Positions 1 to 9,730 of a DNA stretch of 30,818 nt are shown here, piece by piece; positions within the stretch are counted from its first letter, which is position 1; every line of letters begins with the position of its first letter. This DNA is from Zelonia costaricensis. Its lineage: Eukaryota > Euglenozoa > Kinetoplastea > Trypanosomatida > Trypanosomatidae. The DNA lies in assembly GCA_030849075.1 (NCBI GenBank), contig JASAOO010003230.1, positions 1-30,818 of the forward strand. The letters are read 5' to 3'. Below the pieces are notes generated by a model. That model worked only from the letters and a program-made list of their open reading frames with translations, did no database searches and was not told where the DNA came from. A program made the position numbers and the translations under genes.

Positions 1-710
1 GGGGGGAGGGTGCGACACGCAACCAGCAGCGGTACAAAAATCAGCAAAGTGAAACAGCGAAATGAGCAAAGTACGGCAAGGCAAGCTAAGAGGCGGCAAG
101 ATGCTCGCCGACGCCCACACACACGCACACACAAATGGAAAGAAACAGTGTGTGAAACTTGGTCTCGCCGTCGCTCGCGACGACGGCCTTGCGCGTCCAC
201 GACACAGCCGTACAGGGAAGAAACAAAAAAGGGGGAGGGGAAGGGGGGACGAGGAAGGACGGGTGGAGGGGGCTGCCGCGTCGCAAGATCCAGAGCGGTG
301 GACGGAAAGGGGGAGGGGGAAGGTACAAAAGACTGAGAGAGTGTGGGCGTGGGTGTGGGTGTGGGTGCACCGGGCTCCGTCGCAGGGAGCGGCAAGTGCA
401 GAGCACGAGCTACACGAGCAAGGTAGGGAACAAGGAAAATGTAAAAGAATTCAAAGAAGCGACACACAGACACACAAACGCGGAGGGGAAAAAGGCGGAG
501 AGGGGGAGGGGGCAAATCACGTACAGGAGCCAAAACTAAAGCCACCAACCACACCAGGAAAAATAAATGAGGAACCGGACAAAGAAGGAAGAGAGAGCGG
601 CCAAGATGATAAGAAGTGGTCGCAGAAACACACGTTTGCAGCAGCAGCGGCTGCGGCCACAGAGACACCGAATTATCCAAGCGGCAAAGAGGAGGAGGGG
701 GGAGGGGCGT

Positions 711-733
711 ACACACACACACACACACACACA
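711..733. repeat. (AC)n microsatellite
   Basis: An uninterrupted AC dinucleotide run on the plus strand inside the gene-free left spacer. It reads TG on the transcribed minus strand. Confidence 0.9.
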
Positions 734-3040
734 GAAGTGATCGTAAACCACGCAAAGGGGGGCGAAAGAAACTCAAGCGGATCGAAACGAAGCAGCGGTG
801 TTGAAATACGGAAGAGGATCAAGACACAAGACAAACAAAAAAAAAGCGTAAGACACCAAGTGAGGAGCACAGCAGCAACAGCCACACGCGTCCAACGGCA
901 AAGACGGCCCACACGCAAAACAAATGCGCAACGACGAGGAGAGGCAGCTCAGCTGCACAAGGGGACAAGTTGGAAACGACCGCTGTCAATAGTGAACCAG
1001 GTGAGCCTGCGTGTAAGTGCAGAGTCAAGGCACCGCAAGAGACACGAGAGAAAAGAAAACTGCTCGGCCAGTTCTCGCCGATGCGTCGTGTCTGGAGAGG
1101 GTACCCTGGTGGGGGGAGGGAGGGAGCCAGGTAAGCCCCCGGCTCGTGGATCACTTAATACGAGGAGCCAATTCGCTTGGCCACACTGCGCGCGTATGCA
1201 GACTCGCGTAGGGACTGGAAGAGAGAGAAAAGCGGCGCGCGGGCGGCTGCGGAGGAGATGTTGTGTGCACTGGATCGTGCGGCAGCCAATGCGCGAGTTG
1301 GCGGCACTACTTGACTGTATTGCTCTTTCCGTTCGCCAAGGTGACTTCTCGATGTGTTGCCGTGTCCGTCTCCTGTATAAGGTCCTTCTCTCGCAAACCG
1401 CTTTTGTGTTCTTCCTTTCTTTTCTTCTCGTTGAGACGCTCCTTTATGAAAGAAGCTCTATTTCACGTTGCCGGTCTGTCTGATGGATGACAAGGAGTCT
1501 GGGGGAGGGGGGGGAGAGCACCAGAGCGGCGAGCACGCACTCGGAGACAGAGGAGGGGAAGGAGCAGGCGCAGCGCGGCGGGACGTGAAGGGGTGGACGA
1601 GTCTACCGTCTTCTCTAGACAAAGCAGGACGAAATGGTGAAGCGGCGCAGAACTTACACACGCGCAGAGGGAGAGAAAAAAAGAAGAACGAAAGAGCGAA
1701 GGTGCAGCAGCGAAAACCAAGAAGAGAACGGCGAAGACGACCGAGAGGGGCGGGACCAAACGTCAAACGTCCACGAACAAACAATGGAGGGGGGGGGGGG
1801 AGCGGCGGCGGCACCGGCACCGGCACGGCGAGGTGGGAACAACGGCGAGAACTGCCCTGTGCTAAAAAGGGGAAAAACAAACCCGCTGACGTGCGATCAG
1901 CAAAGACGTGCTTCTCCCCCTCCCTTCACGCAGAGAGGGCTGAGGCACAGCACACACACACACAGACAGATACACAGACACACGCACAGACCCCAATCGC
2001 TGGGCGCACGCGCAAGCTACAGCGGTGGCCGTGCCGCACAGGAGGAGGGAGGACAAGAGACACCTGAAGAGGCGGCTACGGCAGACGCCGAGATGGATAA
2101 AGTAAAAGCACGCAAAGGGCCCAGAAAAAAAAAACGGAGAAGGCAACGTTTGGCAGACGACGGTCGAGACGAAGGCAGAGAAAAGGAAAGGAAGAGCGGG
2201 GGTTGAGCGGGCGCAAGCGACGAGGCCACGGGGGTGGTGAGGGGAGGGAGGGGGGAACACGACAGAGGCGCAAGCCAGAGAGTGCACTCAGGGGGCACGG
2301 GGGACAGAGACAGACAGAGACCACGAGCGCGCTCACACACAGCACGCACAGTGAAGGGCTGAGAAAGCAACGACAGCGGGCCAGGGACGCGAGGGAGGGG
2401 GCAGCGGAGATGCCGCGCCCCAGCAAGACGCTCGAGGGGGGGGGGGGCAGGCGGAACAGGGAAAACGAGGAAGAGAAAAGACCAGGAGCTAAAGCAGTGT
2501 TATGCGCGACGCGGCAGGAGACACGACACGAGCAGCCTACACCGCCGGAGACGACCGGGACGTGACGCAAAGCTTTTAGCGCCCACACAATAGAGAGAGA
2601 CTCAGAGCGGGAGGGGGGAGGGAAGTCGAACAGGAAACGCGAGGTTAGATAGAAGCGAGTGAAGCGCGAGAGAGGGAGAGAGCGGGAAGGAAGGGGGGGG
2701 GGGCGGAGAAGATGCTGATGACGGCGATGATCTCCGGTACAGTGGGTAGGGTGAACGAAAAATGAGAAGAGAGAGGAGAGACGCCGAATTGTGGGCTTTG
2801 ATGAGACGAGGGGTGAGTCGCCGAGGAAATTACGGTCCGAGCGAGTGCGTGTGGGCGTTCTTGCGTGTTTGTGTTCGTGCGCGCGCCAGGTAAAGACCAG
2901 GAGGCGGGCCGGGTGGCGGAGACTTCCTCCCGGGAGGGGTGGAACGCAGAGAAAAGCGGCCGGCGGCTCACGTACACAAAGCAAAGGAGAGAGGAGTCGG
3001 GGGGTTGATTAGTAGAAAGGCAGCTACGCACAGGCACAAA

Positions 3041-3079
3041 CAAACACACAAACACACACAGACACACACACACACACAC
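3041..3079. repeat. Interrupted (CA)n microsatellite
   Basis: CA-rich repeat with AAAC and AGAC interruptions ending in a pure CA run. It is noncoding. Confidence 0.85.
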
Positions 3080-4489
3080 GGCGATAGCTCCCAGGCAAGG
3101 CGAGTGCGCCCCACGTGTTCTGGCGCGAGGGAGGTGGGAGGAGAGAGCGGGGAGGCACAGAAGTGAAGCGAGGGCCGGGCGGCGCCCGAGAAGCGGACTG
3201 AGAGCGCTGAGGTGAGGCAGGGGAAGGAGGTACGGCGCGGACGGGGACCCCGGCCTGTGACGAGAGGCGGCGTGGGCTCTGTGATGAAAACCAAGGGCAC
3301 AAACAAACAAGCAAGACGGGGGGAGCAGCGGGAGAAAAGGCAAAGCGAAAACGGGAGCGAACAAGAAGACCCAGGGCGGACGGCGATGATGCCGTTGAAC
3401 CGAAGCCAACAAACGCGACGGGCTAGACGTCACGAGCCAAGCGGGAGGAGAGGGAGAGAAACACACAAAGACAACAACAACAACGCCAGATACAGGAGTG
3501 ACGGAGGAGGTGAAGGGGGGAAGGCCGTGGAGAAGTGAAAATAAGAAAAGGCAGCGAATCAGCGGTGAGGGGGGCGCCGCGCTGGACGCACACACGCCGC
3601 GCTCCAAACGCGACTCTCCTCGTGGCCGCTCTACCTCTGTGTGGAACACAGAGAGCGGGGGGGAGCGAGAGGATAGCGCAGGTGATGGCGAGGTGTGGCC
3701 GGGGATGGTGGGTAGGCGGGCGGCGGCAGCGGCGGACGCAGTAAGGTGGCTAAGGTCCGTAGAGTTCTGTGTGTGTCGGTGTAGTAGAGGCGGATAGGGG
3801 GCGGGGGCGGGGGCAGCGTGAATCGAGCGCGAACACGCGCACAAAACACAGCTTGGGACTGGATAAGCAGGGAAAGGGGGAGTGCGTGACTCAGAAGGAG
3901 GGGTGAGGAGTAGGGGGGCTCTCTGAGCTCTGCAAACGCAGCGAGAGAGAGCGCATCGATGGCACGCGAACGCACCGATATTGGGGGAGGAAGAGAAATG
4001 GGGAGAGCGAAGGCGAGGAGGGGAGGGGGGTTATGCAGCGGGAAGATCACGAAGTGGAATGCGATGATGAAAGTGGGAGAAGTGCGTGTGTGCCACCTCG
4101 ACGGCTTCGTAGGATAGCCCACTCGCAGCGACCTCGCTATGCTTGTCCTCTGAGCAACGAGGTGCCCTTCCGAACGCTCTCCGTCGCTGGCATGGCACCG
4201 TGCATGTGGGGGGCACCCTCCTCAGACACGGATGACGGTGAGTGCGGTCACCACCCGCGCGTGCTTCCCCGCACAGCATCTGCGTACTGCGGTCAGACGC
4301 ACCTGTGTAGCCGTGCGTGTGTGCGTGTGTTCGTGGCGTGACGACAGGGGCCGCGGCAGGCGTTCGTCCTCCGTCGCTCTCTTGGTGCTACTCCGATTAT
4401 TATGAAGGAGTCACCGTGAGCGTGCACTTCGCTTTCTGGTTGCACTTCCTGATGTGTCCTGTCTTTTTCTTTTCCGTCGAGTCGTTGTT

Positions 4490-4490
4490 N
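4490..4490. other. Undetermined base (N)
   Basis: This is the only ambiguous base in the window. It sits at an abrupt change from a mixed, pyrimidine-containing stretch to a long G run and then a CA microsatellite. It may be one unresolved call next to a homopolymer, or a placeholder left when two contigs were joined. Confidence 0.95.
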
Positions 4491-4540
4491 CGCGGGGGTG
4501 AGGGGGGGGGGGGGGGCAGACGACATTTGTGTTGGCATAG

Positions 4541-4565
4541 ACACACACACACACACAAACACACA
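4541..4565. repeat. (AC)n microsatellite
   Basis: AC run with one AAAC interruption, lying just right of the undetermined base and a G homopolymer. It is noncoding. Confidence 0.85.
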
Positions 4566-4917
4566 TGCACGCAGTCGCACAACCACACACCTCTAAGCAC
4601 ACGTGCCGCGCCGCGTCGGGACGTGCAGGCGCATACCTACACAAAGCCCCTCCGTTTGCTGCGTGGTTCTGGGACGACGACGTGGGTGCTGCACGTTTGT
4701 GCTGGGTCGTCGGGTAGAAGACAGACGAGCGTGTGCGTGCCGATGCGCATATGCGTTGCGCATCCTTTGTTTCCATCTTGCCGTTCTGTCCCGCACCCAT
4801 CGGCGACAACATCGGCATCGCCCATTTCATCGCCGTCCTTGTCTCACCCAAATGAACTGAAACAGCACCGCTGCACGCGGAAACACGCGACACGCCGAGA
4901 CGCACTTCACCCATACT

Positions 4918-4940
4918 CACACACACATACACACACACAT
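4918..4940. repeat. (CA)n microsatellite
   Basis: CA run with one AT interruption on the plus strand in the spacer downstream of cofilin. Confidence 0.85.
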
Positions 4941-5020
4941 GCACATGAACGTGCGTGCACGCGAGAACACCACCGAAATAGGAAAGAAGAGGGTGCGCCG
5001 TGTGCATGTGTGTGGGGGGG

Positions 5021-5061
5021 TGAGGGGTGAGAGGTGAGGGGTGAGAGGTGAGGGGTGAGGG
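5021..5061. repeat. 14-bp minisatellite, three copies
   Basis: The unit TGAGGGGTGAGAGG occurs at 5021-5034 and 5035-5048, and a third copy with a shortened end occupies 5049-5061. The repeat is direct and purine-rich on the plus strand, in noncoding sequence. There are no spacers between units, so it is not CRISPR-like. Confidence 0.85.
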
Positions 5062-6063
5062 AAGGGTAACGTCTCGAGAGAAGGGCGTGAAAACAATTTT
5101 TTAAAAAGGGAAGTAGTCATGAACGCGCACACACGTATTCGCACAAAGCCTACGCATACACACACACACACACCCACATGCACGCACACACTCACGCAGT
5201 GACAACCATGCACGTGCACACCACCCAATCGCCGGATCAAGTGCAAGCTCCACCTCGCAAGGCGCACAACCGCACGCGCTGATGGTGGACATGCGTGGCC
5301 AGACGGCAACGGAGACAGAAGAAAACTTAAAAAGAAGGAACGAGAAGGAGGGGAAGAGAGAGATGAATCAATAACGGAGGAGGTCGAAGAGAGAGCGACG
5401 TGCGGGGCGTGGAGTCGCAGAAGGGGGGAAAGTGCGGAGGGCGGAGGGCGAAGACACGAACGAGGCGGAGGGGGGGGAGGGGGGAGGCGACAGGGAGGCG
5501 CACCGGCTGCGCTCTGCAGTGTCCCTGTTTGTTTTTTTTGTTCTTGAGACCGCTGAGGGAAGGCGAGAAGACACGCGAATGCGCTGCTGGCCCTGTGAGG
5601 CGGGAAAAGGGAAGATTGGGAAGGAGGAGAGGAACACAAGGCACCCCCCCTCCTTTAGCGCGCGCCAGGCCGCTGCACGATCGCTGGTGACGAGGTATGA
5701 TGAGAAGTGTGGCGGTGTCGAGGCGAATCAGACGCATCCATCGGGTACACGCATGTAAGACACTCGACCACCGCACACGCACACACGCACACGCAAGCTG
5801 CTGCATCGCGGCTGGCTATCCGCTTCACATCTTCCGCTAAACCTGTCTCCCCCCCCCGCCGTACCCGTCTTCGTCTTCATTCCTGTGCACGTTGCGAGTC
5901 GCTTTCGTTCTCACCGTGTGCGGTGACTGAGCTGGGTGAGGCGGCGCACCGTGTGAGACAGGCACGGGAGAGGACAAGACCTTCTCCGCATGGTCCTCGG
6001 GCACATCGCCCACGCCTCACCCGCTTTGGTTACCTTTTCTTTGCCACTGTCTCGTCGCGCCGC

Positions 6064-6483
6064 TTACGCGGTGCGGTGCGACTTGATCTTGCGGACAATC
6101 TCGGTCGCGTCCAGCTCAGAGTCATCGTTGGCCTGGATGGGCAGGTAGCCCTCCAAGACCGCGCTGAGGGCATCGCGGCTTGCGCTGTAGAGCATCTTCT
6201 CGCGCGGCTTCGCGGTGTCAGGGATCCACTGAATGAAAATGAGCTTGTCGCGGTTGGTACCGGCGTCGGCGTACTCGAAGTCGAAGGCGGCGTAGCACGC
6301 CTTGTCCGCCGCGAACTTCGCCTTGAAGTCGGCGTAGGTGACGCTCCGCTCGCCGATCTCGGCAATCTCGATCTGCTTGCCATTGGCGCCGATGTTCAAG
6401 ACGACGTAGCGGCTCTTCTTCATGCGCAGATCGTTGATCGCGCCGCGGACGTTGTCCGCAAGGGTCACGCCAGACATCGCCAT
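6064..6483 (-). CDS. cof: ADF/cofilin, actin-depolymerising factor
   Basis: A 139-residue protein made almost entirely of one ADF-homology domain, the usual length for this family. It binds actin monomers and filaments in the cytoplasm, severs or depolymerises filaments and so drives actin turnover. In Leishmania the protein is known to be needed for normal flagellar assembly and motility. Visible hallmarks are the N-terminal MAMSGV with an early serine, the basic KKSRY at residues 22-26, the FDFEYADAG strand-turn region at 68-75, IQWIPDT at 84-90, and the long actin-binding helix with REKMLYSASRDAL at about 94-106. The frame stays open 20 codons upstream, but that extension is poly-proline encoded by the polypyrimidine tract. 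The start at 6483 lies 5 bases after a strong splice-acceptor-like AG, and matches the conserved family N-terminus. The stop is TAA. Confidence 0.96.
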   Translation of the reverse strand: MAMSGVTLADNVRGAINDLRMKKSRYVVLNIGANGKQIEIAEIGERSVTYADFKAKFAADKACYAAFDFEYADAGTNRDKLIFIQWIPDTAKPREKMLYSASRDALSAVLEGYLPIQANDDSELDATEIVRKIKSHRTA

Positions 6484-6488
6484 GGTTG

Positions 6489-6533
6489 CTGGAAAGGGGG
6501 GGGCGAGAGAAGGAGGAGGAGGAGGGGGAAGAC
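6489..6533 (-). promoter_or_regulatory. Predicted spliced-leader acceptor of cofilin
   Basis: On the minus strand an almost pure C/T tract of about 40 bases runs straight into CAG, with the AG at 6490-6489. No other AG lies between the tract and the cofilin ATG at 6483. The predicted 5' untranslated region, apart from the added spliced leader, is only 5 bases. This is an inference from trypanosomatid acceptor rules. Confidence 0.6.
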
Positions 6534-6650
6534 AAGCAAGCACGCGGCAGGAGCAAAGGGGAAAAAAGGCTGTGACGCGTGGTGGGTTGTTGCTACGCTT
6601 CTACTTCGAAAAGACGTACGCGAACGTTGTGTGCACGAGAGAGGGAGGGG

Positions 6651-6670
6651 AAGGGAAGGGAAGGGAAGGG
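6651..6670. repeat. (AAGGG)4 pentanucleotide repeat
   Basis: Four tandem AAGGG units on the plus strand with further G runs beside them. On the transcribed strand this is a CCCTT pyrimidine repeat. The G strand could form a quadruplex. Confidence 0.85.
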
Positions 6671-6946
6671 AGAGCGAGAGAGGATGGATCGGCCAGACAC
6701 GATTGCCGATGCTACTGTGCGGTGGCTAGGCGGGGTATGAGGGGGGTGGGTCGTGGTGAAGTGCAACGCGGGTGGGAGAGCCTGAGGGGGACGGAGGCGA
6801 ATAGGTGGGCGGGTGTGAGAGATGATGAGACGGCTTTCGAGGCTGGAAAAGAAAAGGCAGCGGACGACGAGTGCCGGTGGAGCAGGTGCGGGGTGGTGCG
6901 CACACAGCAGACGCGGTGTCGCGAGAAGAGCAACACAAATAAAACA

Positions 6947-6967
6947 CGTGTGTGTGTGTGTGTGTGT
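6947..6967. repeat. (GT)n microsatellite
   Basis: GT run on the plus strand in the cofilin upstream spacer. Its orientation is opposite to most other dinucleotide runs in the window. Confidence 0.85.
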
Positions 6968-7412
6968 TGCGGCGAGAGAGGAGCGATGTGACGGCCAAGG
7001 TGTAAAAAAAAAAAAAGAGACAGTGGACGAGAAGGCAAGTGGTGCAGTGACGGAGGGGGCAAGAGCGCGGGGATCGGGTCGGGCCGGCGAGCAGAGAAAC
7101 CCCAGCGGGGGGGAGGGGGGGGGGGGGGCAACCGAGGACGAAGGCCCATCACGCCGGGTGAAAGCCGAACGTGAAACAGAAAAAAAAAAAGATGGTCGCG
7201 CGAGCGTGCTGCCACCTCTCCAACCCGCACCGCACTCCCCGACAACCAACGAGCGTGGCAAGCAGCGCGGCGACGCCCTCTGTCAAGCCCTTCGTAGGAT
7301 TCGTGTGGGTGCCCCTTTCGTGGTTCACCCTCCCTCGCTTTCGTTGACCTCAGCGGCTCGCAGGCCACGTGAAGAAACAAAAATCGCACAACCCCACAGC
7401 TGACGTGGCGGG

Positions 7413-7436
7413 CACACACACACACACACACACACA
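7413..7436. repeat. (CA)n microsatellite
   Basis: Pure CA run about 130 bases downstream, in transcript order, of the stop codon of the 463-residue gene, so probably within its 3' untranslated region. Confidence 0.85.
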
Positions 7437-7563
7437 AGCGCACGGTGCGCTGAACGCAGGAGGCTGCAGGCGTCTCCACGGGTGCCGCTGCGTGAATGAG
7501 CGGCAGCGGCCACGGCGCGTGCACCACTCTGCCGCCCCGCATGCGGCCGCTTAACACCTCTTC

Positions 7564-8955
7564 TTAGATAAGGCCCAGGAGACTGCGCACAAACCCAGTC
7601 GTGGTACTCATCGGCAAGACACAGACCGGTGCGGCCCTCGCCACCGCCTCGGCGGTCGCCATCGTCGCCACCGGACTGACCTCGTGAGCGGGGGCCGCGG
7701 AGCTCGCCTCCGCATCGGCGCTCCCGGCACCGGTCACCGAGGGGAACCCCACGTACGCCATGCCGGAGGCGTGCACGTACACGACGGCCAGCAGGCCAAC
7801 CGCATCGTAGTGCAGCGGCGGCAGCGGTGCGAGGCGGCTCGGCGAGGACGGCGTGGCTCCCGCGGCGCGCTGCCGCTCCGTGAGGCCGTCGCTGGTCGAG
7901 GAGTGGGTGAGGCACGGCGGCTGCACCCAGGCAGGCGGCTGTGCGGATGCCACGGCAGCGGTGGCGGTCAGCGCCTGCGCGCTTGCGTCGAGCGCGCTGC
8001 TCATGCCAAGCACCAGCGCCGGCGGCGCCGCGCCCTCGTCCGCCACCGCGTGCCCGTCGTGTCGCGGCGCCCTGCGGCCCAGCTGCCGCTCCGTCCGGTC
8101 CGCCTCCTCGAAGCCGAGCGGGGGGTACTGCAGCAGTGCAGCTGGCGGGGTGTCGCCGTAGGAGACGTCGGCCCAGAAGTCGAGTGCGGTGGTCAGGGTC
8201 TGCCCGAGCGAGGCCACCCGCATGTAGCGCATCCGCAGCTCCTGCGCCGCGGCGGCCTCGGCTTGCAGGGCGGAGAGGCGGCGCACCGTCACGGCGGCGC
8301 AGAAGCCCTGCGCCGCCCGCAGCGGGTCGGGCACGGCACACCGGTGCACGGCCGCCGAGCTGGGGTACAGCTGCACGTGCACGTCCAAGGCGGCCGCATC
8401 CCCGTCAGGGAGCTCACCCCATTGGCCCCCCAGGGCCGGCTGACACCGCGTCCGCACGGTTGCAGCGAGCTGGCGCACGAGGCGGTGCAGGCGGCGGCGT
8501 GGTGCCTGCACGCACTCCCGGTACAGTGCCGAACCCTCCGCAACGCCGTACGCGTCGATGAGCGCACTCCGGGCGACGCCCTGCCCGGCGGCGGCGGCGG
8601 CCAGCACCGACGGCGTGGTGTCCCTCTCCTCCGCGCCTCTACCAGCATCCCCCAGCGCGCTCCTGCTCCTGCTGCTGCTGCTGCTGTCGGCCTCACCGCG
8701 TGCTGGGCCAACAGAGCCGAGGCCCTCCACAACCCGCAGGAGCCGCTGAGTGCTGGAGTTGGCCTGCGCACCGGCGGGCACTGCAGCTGCACGTGTAGCT
8801 GGGGACGAGGAGGCGAGCGCTGCGGAGACGAGGCAGAGGGTGTCGACGTCGCGCTGCGCCTGGGCGAGGGCCGCACGTGTCACGGCGCCACCGAGCACGG
8901 AGAAGAGCGGCGGCGGTGCCGTGCCGGCGGCAGCAGCGACGGCTTCAGCGGACAT
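7564..8955 (-). CDS. Unrecognised protein, 463 residues
   Basis: I do not recognise the family and assign no function. The protein is alanine-rich with no clear signal peptide or membrane segment. Likely folded parts are residues 14-50 (helix-forming, with LAQAQRDVDTLCLVSAAL), 126-260 (a longer stretch including a basic helix near 150-170 and a helix-rich part at 222-260), and a hydrophobic strand-like segment near 382-404. Residues 91-97 form a serine run encoded by a CTG-type repeat, and 405-440 are low-complexity. The frame is open up to 9288, but the 111 extra residues look like translated spacer. The start at 8955 follows a polypyrimidine tract at 8999-8983 and an AG at 8973-8972. Reality as a gene is supported by the long frame, the shift to coding-like composition, and its position in the minus-strand array. 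Most likely it is a conserved kinetoplastid protein of unknown function. Confidence 0.8.
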   Translation of the reverse strand: MSAEAVAAAAGTAPPPLFSVLGGAVTRAALAQAQRDVDTLCLVSAALASSSPATRAAAVPAGAQANSSTQRLLRVVEGLGSVGPARGEADSSSSSRSRSALGDAGRGAEERDTTPSVLAAAAAGQGVARSALIDAYGVAEGSALYRECVQAPRRRLHRLVRQLAATVRTRCQPALGGQWGELPDGDAAALDVHVQLYPSSAAVHRCAVPDPLRAAQGFCAAVTVRRLSALQAEAAAAQELRMRYMRVASLGQTLTTALDFWADVSYGDTPPAALLQYPPLGFEEADRTERQLGRRAPRHDGHAVADEGAAPPALVLGMSSALDASAQALTATAAVASAQPPAWVQPPCLTHSSTSDGLTERQRAAGATPSSPSRLAPLPPLHYDAVGLLAVVYVHASGMAYVGFPSVTGAGSADAEASSAAPAHEVSPVATMATAEAVARAAPVCVLPMSTTTGFVRSLLGLI

Positions 8956-8971
8956 GGCTGCTGTGCCCCTC

Positions 8972-8999
8972 CTCCGTGCGCCGGGGGGAGGGGAGAAAG
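8972..8999 (-). promoter_or_regulatory. Predicted spliced-leader acceptor of the 463-residue gene
   Basis: On the minus strand a C/T tract (8999-8983) is followed by the first AG at 8973-8972, leaving a 16-base leader before the ATG at 8955. A second AG follows closely, so the exact site could shift by a few bases. It supports 8955 as the start. Confidence 0.45.
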
Positions 9000-9512
9000 T
9001 TGCAGAGATCGTGTGATCAGGCGAGCAAGTGCGACCTCTGCCCTTTCGATCGTGCCTGCCCCGTGCTGATGTCTGTGTGCGTGTGCAGAGGCCTCTGCGG
9101 TAGTGCGGTGCGCGGTGCTCAGGTGCGAAGATCGGTGCGTACCACGTGGCACTCCTTGCTTGGTGGTGCTGTGGAGTCCTTTGGTCGAGGGACGGAAGAG
9201 TGTGGGGTGTTTCGAGTGGCATGAGAGAAGTCAACGAGGAGCGGAAAGGGGAGTGGAAGCGCCGCCTGGTGTACTGGCCGTCGTGCAAGCGTGTGTGGTT
9301 CTGGTTCCCCGGGAGGATGCAGGCGAGACGGTCTTCACTTTCCCTGTTTTACGTCCGAGGTGTCGGGTGGTGGAGGCGCTCGTCCACCTCGCCGCCGCTC
9401 CCCCCCCCCCCCCGGTCGAGTTTGCCAACCCGCTGCACGGCACTTGGGTCTCAACTCTTGGCCTGCCCACCGTGGGGCCCACACTGGAGCCGCGCACGTC
9501 GATGTGGGTGAA

Positions 9513-9545
9513 GGGGGACGGGGGGGGGAGGGAGGGAGGGAGGGG
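9513..9545. repeat. G-run / (GGGA)n tract with quadruplex potential
   Basis: The plus strand shows GGGGG, a long G run and three GGGA units in succession, so at least four G-runs of three or more are closely spaced. This can form a G-quadruplex on the non-transcribed-sense strand. On the transcript it is a C/T tract. Confidence 0.6.
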
Positions 9546-9730
9546 CGCTTCTGATGTTCTTCCCTGTTCTCGTGGCAAATGCGAAGTCTAGCTGGCGGAG
9601 AAGGAGAGGGAGGAGAGAGAGAGGGGGGACAAGGTTCCAGTGTCTATGCAAGATGGGCCGCACTCCACGGCAACACGAGAAAAAGCGAAAAGGAAGCCGC
9701 AAAACAAAGACATCAGCAGCGCGGCATCGC

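Larger units (their letters stand above)
1..4030. other. Gene-free purine-rich spacer, left part
   Basis: I can support no gene here. The plus strand is dominated by runs of G and A (many GGGGAGGG-type tracts), so the minus strand, which is the transcribed sense strand of every gene in the window, is strongly pyrimidine-rich like the other spacers. Long open frames exist on both strands, for example 62-1483 plus and 2645-3844 minus, but they translate to Arg/Gly/Lys/Glu-rich or Pro/Ser/Leu/Arg-rich sequence with His-Thr repeats from the CA microsatellites, and show no domain. One local exception to the base bias is a plus-strand pyrimidine stretch around 1398-1437. The region would be 3' untranslated or intergenic sequence downstream of cofilin. 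Confidence 0.6.
4031..6063. other. Gene-free spacer downstream of cofilin, mixed composition
   Basis: I recognise no gene. Compared with 1-4030 the base composition is more balanced, with plus-strand pyrimidine-rich patches at about 4350-4489, 5520-5547 and 5830-6060 alternating with purine tracts. It holds several CA microsatellites (about 4541-4565, 4918-4940 and 5157-5174), a short 14-bp minisatellite at 5021-5061, a T6A5 tract at 5097-5107 and one undetermined base at 4490. The part next to 6063 must include the 3' untranslated region of the cofilin mRNA. Where that transcript ends cannot be read from the sequence. Confidence 0.6.
6484..7563. other. Spacer between the 463-residue gene and cofilin
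   Basis: About 1.1 kb with no supported gene. In transcript order it contains the 3' untranslated region of the unrecognised upstream gene and then the acceptor of cofilin. Contents are a CA run at 7413-7436, oligo-A runs on the plus strand at 7004-7016 and near 7180, a G-rich run at 7107-7128, a TG run at 6947-6967 and four AAGGG units at 6651-6670. Confidence 0.65.
8956..9730. other. Spacer between the giant gene and the 463-residue gene
   Basis: 775 bases without a supported gene. It holds a run of 14 C on the plus strand at 9400-9413, a (GGGA)n-type purine block at about 9513-9545 and a second purine block at about 9597-9630. On the transcribed strand the last two are long polypyrimidine tracts of the kind that direct polyadenylation of the upstream message and trans-splicing of the downstream one. 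Confidence 0.65.

Noticed and set aside
62..1483. Plus-strand open frame of 473 codons
   Set aside because: Translation of G/A-rich spacer with His-Thr runs from a CA microsatellite and no folded-looking region.
2645..3844. Minus-strand open frame of 399 codons in the gene-free region
   Set aside because: Pro/Ser/Leu/Arg/Cys-rich translation of a C/T-rich strand, with Cys-Val repeats from CA microsatellites. It looks like untranslated sequence.
5021..5061. CRISPR-like or regulatory array
   Set aside because: Three direct, adjacent 14-bp units with no spacers, in eukaryotic spacer DNA; an ordinary minisatellite.
7684..9069. Plus-strand open frame of 461 codons opposite the unrecognised gene
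   Set aside because: Arg/Gly/His-rich shadow frame on the strand that carries no other gene. The minus frame is better supported by its acceptor and its folded-looking segments.
8956..9288. N-terminal extension of the 463-residue gene
   Set aside because: The extra 111 residues look like translated spacer and cross a polypyrimidine/AG acceptor located 16 bases before the chosen ATG.
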